NCBI RefSeq assembly: GCF_026341855.1
Contig: NZ_JAPENW010000001.1
Span: forward strand, 5,509,001-5,573,000
Source of the DNA: Streptomyces sp. NBC_00568
GTDB lineage: Bacteria > Actinomycetota > Actinomycetes > Streptomycetales > Streptomycetaceae
Length of the DNA: 64,000 bases
Direction: 5' to 3'
Of the stretch, positions 16,062 to 24,520 are shown piece by piece (position 1 is the first letter of the stretch; each line of letters starts with the position of its first letter). A program made the position numbers and the translations under genes. The notes beneath the pieces were generated by a model that saw only the letters and a program-made list of their open reading frames with translations, ran no database searches and was not told the DNA's origin.

Positions 16062-17396
16062 GTGAACACACAGAAATGGCATGCCCATGCCACAGAGCTG
16101 AGCGCGACCGCCGCCCGGAGAGCGGCCGTGCTGATCGGCTGCACCGCCCTCGTGCTCGCCGTCACCGGTACCACCGCCCAGGCCCAGGCCCAGTCCCGCG
16201 AGCCCGGCCGGCAGACGCTCGCCGCGGGCGACGGCTGGGCGTCCGACGGGACCGGCACCACCGGTGGCTCGGCCGCCAAGGCCGCCCAGGTCCACACGGT
16301 CACGACCTGGGCGGAGTTCAGGGCCGCGCTCGCCGCCGACGGCAGCGCGCCGAAGATCATCAAGGTCAAGGGCACGATCGACGCCAACGCCGACGGCTGC
16401 GACTCCTTCGCCGCGCCCGGCTACGACTTCGACCGCTACCTCGCCGACTACGACCCCGCGGTGTGGGGCTACGACCAGGTGGTGAGCGGCGAGCAGGAGG
16501 ACCTGCGCGCCGCCTCCGCCGCCAACCAGGACACCGCCATGAAGGCGTACGTCCCCTCCAACACCACCATCATCGGCGTCGGCCGCGACGCCGGCATCAA
16601 GGGCGCGAGCCTGCAGATCAAGGACGTCGACAACGTCATCGTCCGCAACCTCGCCTTCGAGAGCCCGCTCGACTGCTTCCCGCAGTGGGACCCGACCGAC
16701 GGCGACACCGGCAACTGGAACTCCGAGTACGACAGCGCGGTGGTCTACGGGGCCACGCACGTCTGGCTCGACCACAACACGTTCACCGACGGCGACCACC
16801 CGGACAGCTCGCTGCCGACCTACTACGGCCGGATCTACGAACAGCACGACGGCGAACTCGACATCGTCAAGGGCGCCGACTACGTGACCGCCTCCTGGAA
16901 CGTCTTCGCCGACCACGACAAGACCATCCTGATCGGCAACAGCGACAGCGCGGCGACCGCCGCCGTGGACCGCGGCCACCTGAAGGTCACCCTCCACCAC
17001 AACCTGTTCACCGGCCTCGTCGAGCGCGCACCGCGCGTCCGCTTCGGACAGGTGGACTCCTACAACAACCACTTCGTCGCCGACGCCACCTACGCCTACA
17101 GCTTCGGCATCGGCATGGAGTCCCAACTCGTCGCCGAACACAACGCGTTCACGCTGCCGGACGGGGTCACTGCCGGGAAGATCCTCAAGAAGTGGAAGGA
17201 GGCGCCGCTGACCGCCGCCGACAACTACGTCAACGGCGTACGGACCGATCTGATCGCCGTGCACAACGCGGAGATCCCCGCCGAGACGCTCCAGTCCGGA
17301 GCCGGATGGACACCGGTCCTGCGGACCAAGGTCGACACGCCGAGGGCCGTTCCCGGCATCGTCGACCACCGCGCGGGCGCCGGAAAGATCTGCTGA
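16062..17396 (+). CDS. Secreted pectate lyase, polysaccharide lyase family 1
   Basis: 444 residues. A signal peptide with a hydrophobic core (AAVLIGCTALVLAVTGTTAQA) is followed by a right-handed beta-helix. PL1 hallmarks are present: VIVRNLAFESPLD, the calcium-binding region DSAVVYGATHVWLDHNTFTDG, WNVFADHDKTILIGNSD, and the catalytic Arg segment VERAPRVRFG. It cleaves homogalacturonan by calcium-dependent beta-elimination outside the cell. GTG 16062 follows AAAGAGAG. A pectinesterase gene starts two bases after its stop, so PL1 and the two CE8 genes likely form one message. Confidence 0.92.
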   Translation: MNTQKWHAHATELSATAARRAAVLIGCTALVLAVTGTTAQAQAQSREPGRQTLAAGDGWASDGTGTTGGSAAKAAQVHTVTTWAEFRAALAADGSAPKIIKVKGTIDANADGCDSFAAPGYDFDRYLADYDPAVWGYDQVVSGEQEDLRAASAANQDTAMKAYVPSNTTIIGVGRDAGIKGASLQIKDVDNVIVRNLAFESPLDCFPQWDPTDGDTGNWNSEYDSAVVYGATHVWLDHNTFTDGDHPDSSLPTYYGRIYEQHDGELDIVKGADYVTASWNVFADHDKTILIGNSDSAATAAVDRGHLKVTLHHNLFTGLVERAPRVRFGQVDSYNNHFVADATYAYSFGIGMESQLVAEHNAFTLPDGVTAGKILKKWKEAPLTAADNYVNGVRTDLIAVHNAEIPAETLQSGAGWTPVLRTKVDTPRAVPGIVDHRAGAGKIC

Positions 17397-17398
17397 CC

Positions 17399-18541
17399 AT
17401 GGCCGGACACCCCGTCAGCAGAAGGGCGTTCGTCGCCGCGAGCACCGGAGCCGCACTGGCTCCCGTGCTCGCGGCCCCCGCCCGCGCCACCGGGCGCCCG
17501 CCCTTCGGGCGCCACGGCTCGCCGTCCGCGCGGCTCGACGCGCGGACGCTGTACGTCCACCCCGGCGGCCTCGGCGACCACACCACCGTGCGGGCCGCCG
17601 TGACCGCCGCGACCGGCGCGGGTTTCACCCTGGTCATCGCGCCCGGCGTGTACCGCGAGACGGTCTCGGTCGGAGCGGTCGACCCGGCGACCGGCCTGCC
17701 CGGCGCCGCCGGCTCCGAGATGACCTGGATCGGCGCCTCCGACGACCCGCGCGACGTCGTCGTCGTGTACGACAACGCCAACGGCACGCCCAAGCCCGAT
17801 GGTTCGGGCACCTACGGCACCACCGGGTCAGCGACGACGACCGTGCGCACTGACGGTTTCACGGCCCGCTCGGTCACCTTCGCCAACGACTGGCTGCGCG
17901 CCGACCACCCCGGGATCACCGGCACCCAGGCCGTGGCGATCAAGGTGCAGGGCGACCGCTCGGCGTTCCACCGGTGCCGGTTCCTCGGTCACCAGGACAC
18001 GCTGTACGCCGACTCGATCGCGCTCGGCACCTTTGCCCGGCAGTACTACCGGGACTGCTACATCGAGGGGGACGTGGACTTCGTCTTCGGGCGGGCCACA
18101 GCGGTCTTCGAGTCCTGCCACTTCCGCACCCTGGACCGGACGGACCTGGCCGGCGCCCCGTACGGCTTCGTCTTCGCGCCGTCCACGGCGGTCGCCGCCC
18201 CGCGCGGATACCTGGTCACCCGCAGCCGGATCAGCAGCGCGGCACCGGACGCGTACTACAAGCTGGCCCGTCCCTGGGTGCCCGGCTCGGACCTCACCGC
18301 CCGCCCCATGCTGACCGTCCGCGACACCCGGCTGGACGCCGGGACCGACGCGGTCGCGCCCTACGCCAACATGTCCGCCGCCTATCCGTGGCAGAGCCAG
18401 CGCTTCGCCGAGTACCGCAACACGGGCCCCGGCGCGGTGATCAGCGTCCCGGAGAACCGGCCCCAGCTCACCGACGAGGAGGCCCGGTCGGCGACCCGGG
18501 CGGCGTACCTCGGCGACTGGACGCCGGGGAGGGGGTGCTGA
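17399..18541 (+). CDS. Secreted pectinesterase 1 (carbohydrate esterase family 8)
   Basis: 380 residues. A twin-arginine-type signal (SRRAFVAASTGAALAPVLAA) leads into a beta-helix. Pectin methylesterase blocks appear in order: GTQAVAI with the oxyanion Gln, FLGHQDTLYA with the first catalytic Asp, YIEGDVDFVFG with the nucleophilic Asp, and LARPW with the substrate Arg. It demethylates pectin so that pectate lyases can cut it. ATG 17399 lies two bases after the PL1 stop and the next gene begins one base after this stop. It is a paralogue of its downstream neighbour. Confidence 0.92.
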   Translation: MAGHPVSRRAFVAASTGAALAPVLAAPARATGRPPFGRHGSPSARLDARTLYVHPGGLGDHTTVRAAVTAATGAGFTLVIAPGVYRETVSVGAVDPATGLPGAAGSEMTWIGASDDPRDVVVVYDNANGTPKPDGSGTYGTTGSATTTVRTDGFTARSVTFANDWLRADHPGITGTQAVAIKVQGDRSAFHRCRFLGHQDTLYADSIALGTFARQYYRDCYIEGDVDFVFGRATAVFESCHFRTLDRTDLAGAPYGFVFAPSTAVAAPRGYLVTRSRISSAAPDAYYKLARPWVPGSDLTARPMLTVRDTRLDAGTDAVAPYANMSAAYPWQSQRFAEYRNTGPGAVISVPENRPQLTDEEARSATRAAYLGDWTPGRGC

Positions 18542-18542
18542 G

Positions 18543-19562
18543 ATGCGCCGGCGCAGCCTTCTCGCCGGCGCGGCCGGGGGACTCATGGCCCTCGGCGCCG
18601 CCCCGGCAGCCGCCCGTGGCCGCCGTGTCCTGCACGTGCGTCCCGGCGACTCGGTCCAGGCCGCCGTGGACGCGGTGGACGGCCCCGGGCAGACGATCGT
18701 GGTCCACCCGGGAACGTACCGCGAAGTGGTCGACATCCCCGCAGGGAAAAGGGAGTTGACGCTCCGCGGTGCCACCCGCGACCCGCGTGACGCCGTCATC
18801 GTCTTCGACCGGGCCAACGGCACGCCGAAACCGGACGGCTCCGGCACCTACGGGACCGCGGGCTCCGCCACGCTCACCTCGGCGGCGCCCGGGCTGACCG
18901 TGCGCGGGCTGACGATCGCGAACGACTGGCTGCGGGCGGACCATCCGGAGATCACCGGCACGCAGGCGGTCGCGGCCTATGTCACCGGCGACCGCTCGTG
19001 CTTCGCACGGGTGCGTCTGCTCGCCCACCAGGACACGCTGTTCGCGGACACCACGGACCTGGCGGCCTTCGACCGTCACCTCTACCGCGACTGCTACATC
19101 GAGGGCGACGTCGACTTCGTCTTCGGCCGGGCAACCGCCGTCTTCGAGCGCTGCCGCTTCCACACCCTCGACCGGGACGTCGCCTTCAGACCCGAGGGCA
19201 TGGTCTTCGCGCCGTCCACGGCCCGCGCGAATCCGCACGGTTTCCTGGCCGCCGGATGCCGCGTCACCTCCGGCGCCGAGGATGCGGCGTACAAGATCGC
19301 CCGGCCCTGGGTCCCCTCGTACGAGACCACGGCGTGGCCCTCCCTCGTGGTCCGCGAGACGGAACTCGGGCCCGGTATCGACGCGGTGGAGCCCTACACC
19401 GACATGCGCGCGGCCTATCCGTGGCAGTCCATGCGCTTTCGCGAGTACCGCGACACCGGCCCAGGAGCGGCGATCACCGTCCCGGAGAACCGTCCCCAGC
19501 TCACGGACACGGAGGCCGAGCGGCACACCCGTGCCGCCTACCTCGGCGACTGGTGCCCGTGA
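18543..19562 (+). CDS. Secreted pectinesterase 2 (carbohydrate esterase family 8)
   Basis: 339 residues with a short signal (MRRRSLLAGAAGGLMALGAAPAAA). The same CE8 blocks are intact: GTQAVAA, LLAHQDTLFA, YIEGDVDFVFG and IARPW. Long stretches match pectinesterase 1, for example NDWLRADHP and PYTDMRAAYPWQS against PYANMSAAYPWQS, so the pair arose by tandem duplication and then diverged. Loss of about 40 residues is mainly at the N-terminus. Co-transcription with PL1 and pectinesterase 1 is likely from the one-base gap. Confidence 0.92.
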   Translation: MRRRSLLAGAAGGLMALGAAPAAARGRRVLHVRPGDSVQAAVDAVDGPGQTIVVHPGTYREVVDIPAGKRELTLRGATRDPRDAVIVFDRANGTPKPDGSGTYGTAGSATLTSAAPGLTVRGLTIANDWLRADHPEITGTQAVAAYVTGDRSCFARVRLLAHQDTLFADTTDLAAFDRHLYRDCYIEGDVDFVFGRATAVFERCRFHTLDRDVAFRPEGMVFAPSTARANPHGFLAAGCRVTSGAEDAAYKIARPWVPSYETTAWPSLVVRETELGPGIDAVEPYTDMRAAYPWQSMRFREYRDTGPGAAITVPENRPQLTDTEAERHTRAAYLGDWCP

Positions 19563-19605
19563 TTCCCCCGTTCGATCCCCCAGCACGACGAAAGGACCGC
19601 ACTCC

Positions 19606-20715
19606 ATGTCTCGTCGTACCGCTCTCGCCTTAGGCGCCACCCTGGCCCTCGGCGCAGGCCTCGCCGTCCTCCCCACCCAGGCCCAGGCCGCCACCGTCGT
19701 CGTCGACACCACCGCCGAACTGACCAGCGCGATCTCAGGCGCCACCGCCGGGACCGTCATCCAGGTGCGCGGCGGCACCTACTACCCGACGGCCACCCTC
19801 CAGTCCACGGCGAACGGCACGTCCTCCTCGCCGGTCACCCTCACGGCGTACGGCTCGGAGACCGTGAAGATCGACGGCTCCTCGCTCCCGTCCGGCGGCT
19901 GGATCCTCAAACTCACCGCCGACTACTGGAACGTCTCCAACCTCACCTTCCAGAACTCCCCGGACAGCGCGGTCGTCTGCCAGTCCTGCACCGGCACCAC
20001 CTGGAACAACATCAAGACCATCAACGGCGGTGACTCCGGCTTCACGCTGACCGGCGACGGCACCGTGAACAACACGGTCAAGAACATCGACTCGTACGGC
20101 AACTACGACGCCGCCAATCACGGGGAGAACGCGGACGGCGTCGCAGTGAAGTTCGGCTCGGGCACCGGCAACCTGATCACCGGTGCGCGTCTGTACAACA
20201 ACTCCGACGACGGCATCGACTTCTGGTCCTTCTCCTCACCCGTCACCGTCGAGCACACCTGGTCCTTCGGCAACGGCAAGAACCGCTGGAGCGACTCGGC
20301 CTTCGCGGGTGACGGCAACGGCTACAAGCTGGGCGGCGACGGCGAGGTCGTCGCCCACGTCGTCAACAACTCCGCCGCCTGGGACGACGCGGGCAACGGC
20401 TTCACCGAGAACTCCAACACCGGTGCCATCGTCATCAACCGCACCACCGCCTACGCCAACGGCAAGTACGGCTACTACTTCGCCACCGGTGCCGCCAAGC
20501 TCGGCAAGAACCTCGCCGTGGGCAACGGCACGGCGGTCTCCAAGGGTTCCTCGGTGACGTCGGCCGGCAACAACTGGGACTCCGGCATCTCCACCCCGGC
20601 CTTCAAGTCGACGGACGCCACGAGCACCTACAACGCCCGGCAGTCCGGCGGCGCCCTGCCCGTCACCACCTTCCTGACCACGGGCAGCACCACCATCGGC
20701 GCCACGATGAACTGA
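19606..20715 (+). CDS. Secreted pectate lyase, polysaccharide lyase family 9-like
   Basis: 369 residues. A signal peptide (MSRRTALALGATLALGAGLAVLPTQAQA) is followed by a parallel beta-helix with the PL9-type core NADGVAVKFGSGTGN, NNSDDGIDFWSF and GDGNGYKLGG, which supplies the Asp cluster for calcium and a catalytic Lys. PL9 enzymes cleave pectate or rhamnogalacturonan. The gene lies 43 bases after pectinesterase 2, with AAAGGA before ATG 19606. Codon 9 is TTA, so efficient translation should need the bldA tRNA. Confidence 0.85.
   Translation: MSRRTALALGATLALGAGLAVLPTQAQAATVVVDTTAELTSAISGATAGTVIQVRGGTYYPTATLQSTANGTSSSPVTLTAYGSETVKIDGSSLPSGGWILKLTADYWNVSNLTFQNSPDSAVVCQSCTGTTWNNIKTINGGDSGFTLTGDGTVNNTVKNIDSYGNYDAANHGENADGVAVKFGSGTGNLITGARLYNNSDDGIDFWSFSSPVTVEHTWSFGNGKNRWSDSAFAGDGNGYKLGGDGEVVAHVVNNSAAWDDAGNGFTENSNTGAIVINRTTAYANGKYGYYFATGAAKLGKNLAVGNGTAVSKGSSVTSAGNNWDSGISTPAFKSTDATSTYNARQSGGALPVTTFLTTGSTTIGATMN
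19630..19632 (+). promoter_or_regulatory. TTA leucine codon at position 9 of the PL9 gene
   Basis: The start reads ATG TCT CGT CGT ACC GCT CTC GCC TTA. In Streptomyces TTA is read only by bldA tRNA and links expression to development. No other in-frame TTA was noticed among the genes of this window. Confidence 0.85.
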
Positions 20716-20755
20716 CCGGCCGGCACCGTCGCCTCCCGGGCGCTTGACCCGATTT

Positions 20756-20785
20756 TTGCCTGTGAAGGAGGTATCGATCAGGCAA
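20756..20785 (+). promoter_or_regulatory. Inverted repeat with AAGGAGG in its loop
   Basis: TTGCCTG (20756-20762) pairs with CAGGCAA (20779-20785). The 16-base loop contains AAGGAGG (20765-20771), a full Shine-Dalgarno sequence with no suitable start codon after it. It lies in the 113-base gap between the PL9 gene and the acid phosphatase gene. Confidence 0.45.
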
Positions 20786-20828
20786 CGGGTCTCGCGTCCG
20801 GTCGGGTGACGCGCGTAGAACTCCTGTC

Positions 20829-21623
20829 ATGCATAAGCCACTGCGCATCGCGGCCGTCGCCGCCACCTGTGTCGTCGCCGGTGCCGCCCTGTACGGCACC
20901 GGTGTCGCCACCGCCGGTCAGTCGACGGCGAACTCGACGCACGAGCCCTACAACATCGGGCTCCTCGTCAAGGACATCGACACCTACTACGGCACCACGC
21001 TCGACAGCAACGGGGTGTACCAGGCGTCCCCCGACAGCCAGTACGCCAAGGACCTCGCGCGGATCGACGCCGCCGCGAAGAAGGACATCGACAAGGCGGC
21101 CCGCAAGGCCCACCACCGGCACCAGAAGCCCGCGGTCGTCTTCGACATCGACGACACCCTGCTGCTCTCCCTCGACTACGAGAGGAAGACCAACTACACC
21201 TACAACTCGGCCTCCTGGGCCACCTACGTCGCCCAGGCGAACCGGCCCGCGGTGTTCGGCAGCCCCGAACTCGTCGCGTACGCCGAGTCCAAGGGCGTCG
21301 AGGTCTTCTACAACTCGGGCCTGAAGGAGTCGCAGCGCGTCTCCGCGGTCGACAACCTGAAGAAGGTCGGAGTCGACGTCAACCTCGACTCCGAGCACAT
21401 GTTCCTCAAGGACGCGGCCAACCCGCCCGCGTACCTGAGCGACTGCGCCACCGCCGCCGCCTGGAACTGCACGACGGTGCAGTACAAGGCCGGCACCCGC
21501 GAGCACATCGAGTCGCTCGGGTACGACATCGTCGCCAACTTCGGCGACCAGTACTCGGACCTCGAGGGCGGCTACGCCGACAAGACGTACAAGCTCCCGA
21601 ACCCCACGTACTTCGTGAGCTGA
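20829..21623 (+). CDS. Secreted HAD-superfamily acid phosphatase (class B/IIIB type)
   Basis: 264 residues. A signal peptide (IAAVAATCVVAGAALYGTGVATA) indicates export. The HAD motif I is VFDIDDTLL with nucleophilic and acid Asp residues, motif II lies in EVFYNSGL, a conserved Lys is in QYKAGTREH, and motif IV is FGDQYSDLEGG. This is the layout of the HAD acid phosphatases related to plant vegetative storage proteins and class B enzymes. It probably releases phosphate from extracellular monoesters. There is no obvious ribosome-binding site before ATG 20829. A strong terminator follows. Confidence 0.87.
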   Translation: MHKPLRIAAVAATCVVAGAALYGTGVATAGQSTANSTHEPYNIGLLVKDIDTYYGTTLDSNGVYQASPDSQYAKDLARIDAAAKKDIDKAARKAHHRHQKPAVVFDIDDTLLLSLDYERKTNYTYNSASWATYVAQANRPAVFGSPELVAYAESKGVEVFYNSGLKESQRVSAVDNLKKVGVDVNLDSEHMFLKDAANPPAYLSDCATAAAWNCTTVQYKAGTREHIESLGYDIVANFGDQYSDLEGGYADKTYKLPNPTYFVS

Positions 21624-21663
21624 ACTCCGTGAGCTGAACGAGCCCGTCCGCATCCGCACGGGC

Positions 21664-21699
21664 GAACGCCCCCGCCGGTCGTCACCGGCGGGGGCGTTC
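21664..21699. terminator. Strong bidirectional terminator
   Basis: A perfect 16-bp inverted repeat (GAACGCCCCCGCCGGT against its complement) with the four-base loop CGTC, followed by TTCTT. It separates the convergent acid phosphatase and PL3 genes. Confidence 0.9.
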
Positions 21700-21799
21700 T
21701 TCTGCCGGCCGAGGGGGGCTCAGGCCGACAGGTCCACACAGTCGATGACGTCAAAAACGAACGTGTGGTTGTTTCCGGGGTGCGAGCGAATCGCCGGAC

Positions 21800-22630
21800 T
21801 CAGTCGTACGTGACGTCCGACGCCGTGAACCGGCACGAGGTCCCGTCCGGTCCGGTGCCGAGTTCCTTCGGCTCCTTGCCCGTGTTGTTGCCCTGGAAGC
21901 GGACACACGTCTTGATCTTCTTCTTGGTGTCGCCGTGGACGCGGATGTTGCGCAGCGAGGCCGTGTCGCCGTAGTTGGAGTTGATGCCGACGATCGCCTT
22001 GCCCGGCGCCGTCACATCGACGTCGTTGATGACGACCGTGCGCTTGAACTGCTTCTTGCAGTTGCCGCAACTGCGCACCAGCTTGCCGAAGTTCTCCACG
22101 TGGAACTTGCTGACCACCAGCTTGCCCGCGCCGTTGAACTGCAGGACCTTGTCGTCCGCGCCCTTGGCGCCGCCGCCGTAGACCTTGTAGACGGCCGAGG
22201 ACGACGTGCCCTTGAAGCTCGCCGCGTCCTCGCCGACGTCCAGCCACCACACGTTCTGCAGGGTGCAACTGCCCAGGCAGTGGACGCCGTCGGCGGCGGG
22301 GGTGCCGATGACGACGTTCTTGAGGACCGCGCCGTCCGCGAGTTCGAAGATCGGTCCCTGGTCCTCGTCCTGGCCGCCGGTCCCGAGGGCGCCGCTGCCG
22401 TAGAACTTCGTCAGCTTGCCGTCGTAGGTGCCCGACACCGAGATCGTCGACGACACGGCCTTGCTGCCCTTGGCCTCCGGCCAGGTCGTGGCCGCGCCCG
22501 CCGAGCCCAGCGCCGAGGTCGTGACGATCGCCGCGCCGGTGAGGGCGAGGGCGGACACGCCACCGATCACGGCACGCCGTCCGGTGATCCGGCGGCGGTG
22601 GCGGACGCGCTGTTCAACTCGTGCAGTCAT
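21800..22630 (-). CDS. Secreted pectate lyase, polysaccharide lyase family 3
   Basis: 276 residues. A signal peptide with a basic N-terminus and GRRAVIGGVSALALTGAAIVTTSA is followed by the short parallel beta-helix of PL3. The family signature WWLDVGEDAASFKG is present, as are the acidic EDQGPIFEL and the conserved KVVIGTPAADGVH-like strand (LKNVVIGTPAADGVH). Four cysteines (CLGSC and CGNC) probably form disulfides. PL3 enzymes cleave low-methyl pectate with calcium. It is transcribed towards the acid phosphatase gene; AAGGA precedes ATG 22630. Confidence 0.9.
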   Translation of the reverse strand: MTARVEQRVRHRRRITGRRAVIGGVSALALTGAAIVTTSALGSAGAATTWPEAKGSKAVSSTISVSGTYDGKLTKFYGSGALGTGGQDEDQGPIFELADGAVLKNVVIGTPAADGVHCLGSCTLQNVWWLDVGEDAASFKGTSSSAVYKVYGGGAKGADDKVLQFNGAGKLVVSKFHVENFGKLVRSCGNCKKQFKRTVVINDVDVTAPGKAIVGINSNYGDTASLRNIRVHGDTKKKIKTCVRFQGNNTGKEPKELGTGPDGTSCRFTASDVTYD

Positions 22631-22781
22631 GAACCGAGTTCCTTGAGTGGTGAGGAGATCTTGCGTCTCCTGGTCGCCACCGCCGGGGAAAGGGTTGCCG
22701 CGTCCGCGGATCTTTCTCGCGGAGGTCCGTCCCGGGCCACCGTCGGCGGGTCCGCCCGCGGCCCGCCGCCGTAGGTCCGCA

Positions 22782-22799
22782 GCCGTACGGCCGTACGGC
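22782..22799. terminator. GC-rich hairpin after the sigma-factor operon
   Basis: GCCGTACGG directly followed by CCGTACGGC forms an 18-base perfect palindrome, extended by partly pairing flanks (GTCCGC and GCGGAC). It lies 46-63 bases downstream of the minus-strand stop at 22845. Confidence 0.5.
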
Positions 22800-22844
22800 G
22801 GTACGGCGGACGCGCGCCGTGAACCGCCCGCGGCGGCCGTGGGC

Positions 22845-23702
22845 TTACGAGTCGTCGTCGCCGTGCGCCGAGAAGTCCCCGGCCACGGTGGACCGTTCGC
22901 CGCTCTTCGCGGTCGCCGTCACCGCGTAGCCGTCGTCCTTCGCGTCCCGGCCGCCGCGGTCGTGGTCGTACTGGCCCGCGAAGACCCACTCGCCCGGCCA
23001 GACCGTGTGACCCGCCTTGAGCACCCAGGTGTAGACGAGGAAGCCGTCCCGCTCGGCGACGGTCGTCGTGAAGTCGCTCTCGGGCAGCGAACGCCAGGCG
23101 CCCGCGTCGCTCACCCCGCCGGTCTGCCGGATCCTCAACTCGACGGTGAGTGCGGTGAGTCGCTCGCCGGTCTTCAGGGTGACGTCGCTCTGCGCCCAGA
23201 AGTCGTTGCTGTGCGGGTCGACCGAGCCGTCCGACCACAGCGGCCCGTCCGTGGCCTTCCCGGCGGGCGCCCGGGTCGCGGTGGGCGCGGTCGTCGTGGG
23301 GGTGTCCGAGGGCGACGGGCCCGGCTCGTCGGACTCCTTCGGCGTACCCGGGCGACGGCTGGGTTCGGGGGCCACCGGCGCCCGCCCGGTCGGGTCCTGC
23401 GACGGGTCGGGGGTCGGCGAGACCGCGACCGTCCGCTGCGGCGGGGCGTCTTCCCGCACCGCCGAGGCGACCGCGTAGCCACCCACCGCGAGGACGCTCG
23501 CGACCGCGGCCGTGGCGCCCACGACACGGGCCCAGCCGAGGACGGGCGGGCGAGCCGCGCGCCGTGAGGGCCGCCGTTCGCCGGGGCGCGCCATGCCGCG
23601 CTCCACCCGGGCCAGGATGCGCGCGCGGTCGGGCTCGTGCGCCTCGGCCGCCTCGCGCAGCCGGGCGCCCAGCTCGTCGTGCACGTCCCGCGCCTCCCTC
23701 AT
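22845..23702 (-). CDS. Single-pass membrane protein co-translated with the SigE-type sigma factor (possible anti-sigma factor)
   Basis: 285 residues. About 75 cytoplasmic residues (helical, ELGARLREAAEAHEPDRARILARVERGMA) precede one membrane helix (VVGATAAVASVLAVGGYAVASAV). A Pro/Thr/Ser-rich linker of about 60 residues then leads to an outer domain of about 130 residues with Trp-rich strands and a terminal Asp cluster. The start overlaps the sigma-factor stop (ATGA), the classic placing of an anti-sigma factor, but there is no zinc-finger motif and no family was recognised. Role is inferred from position and topology only. Confidence 0.6.
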   Translation of the reverse strand: MREARDVHDELGARLREAAEAHEPDRARILARVERGMARPGERRPSRRAARPPVLGWARVVGATAAVASVLAVGGYAVASAVREDAPPQRTVAVSPTPDPSQDPTGRAPVAPEPSRRPGTPKESDEPGPSPSDTPTTTAPTATRAPAGKATDGPLWSDGSVDPHSNDFWAQSDVTLKTGERLTALTVELRIRQTGGVSDAGAWRSLPESDFTTTVAERDGFLVYTWVLKAGHTVWPGEWVFAGQYDHDRGGRDAKDDGYAVTATAKSGERSTVAGDFSAHGDDDS

Positions 23703-24265
23703 CGGTCTCGTCCTCCGGCCCCACCCAGGGGCAGCACTCCCGCGCGCACCCGCGCCGACGCCTCCTCGGTGCCGAGCAGCCGCTTCAATTCGGTCATGCC
23801 CTTCGACGTCTGGCTCTTCACCGTACCGACGGAGATCCCGAGGGCGAGCGCGGTGTCCTTCTCCGACAGGTCGAAGGCGTGCCGCAGTACGACGCAGGCT
23901 CGTTTGCGGAACGGCAGCCGGCGCAGCGCCTCCTGGACGTCGACCGTGCCCGGTACATCGGGGTTCTCGGCCCGGTCCTCGCGCTGCGACCAGAAGAGTG
24001 TGATCCGTCTGCGCTCGCGCACCGCGGCGCGGATCCGGGTGCGGGCGAGATTGGCGACCACACCGCGCGCGTACGCCACCGGATGGTCGGCGGCCCGCAC
24101 CCGGTCCCAGCGGTGCCACAGCGCGAGCAGCGCGTCGGCGGCCAGATCGTCGGCGGCGTCCGGCTCACCGGTCAACAGGTGGGCCAGACGGGCCAGTTCG
24201 TTGTAGTGCCGCTCGAAGAACGCGTGGAACTCCACGGAGGCGGCGTCGTCGACGACAGTGCCCAC
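23699..24265 (-). CDS. SigE-family RNA polymerase ECF sigma factor
   Basis: 188 residues from GTG 24265, which has GGAGAGG upstream. Region 2 is FHAFFERHYNELARLAHLLTG...DDLAADALLALWHRWDRV; region 4 is LRRLPFRKRACVVLRHAFDLSEKDTALALGISVGTVK (quoted in part: SEKDTALALGISVGTVKS). This is the actinobacterial SigE family. Target promoters are unknown. It is divergent from the purine permease gene, with 255 bases between them, and is followed by the membrane protein that may control it. Confidence 0.88.
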   Translation of the reverse strand: MGTVVDDAASVEFHAFFERHYNELARLAHLLTGEPDAADDLAADALLALWHRWDRVRAADHPVAYARGVVANLARTRIRAAVRERRRITLFWSQREDRAENPDVPGTVDVQEALRRLPFRKRACVVLRHAFDLSEKDTALALGISVGTVKSQTSKGMTELKRLLGTEEASARVRAGVLPLGGAGGRDR

Positions 24266-24520
24266 GGGGTACCTCTCCTCGCTACGGCTGTGGCACCGGT
24301 GCGGGTGCGGCGTATACGGCCTCTGTGATTCACCTGTGGGAAAGAACGTTCCGGTGGGGCGAGATGCGTGAGCGTACCAGTCGGTCGTACGGACCTTCGA
24401 ACAGCGTATGGCGGGCCGAACTCGATTCCGTAACACGGGGAAAACCTGAAAGCGGTTGATCGGGGGAACAATCCAGCCAGCATCCGCACACCAGGCACGC
24501 AGGTATCGAGGAGTATCGCC

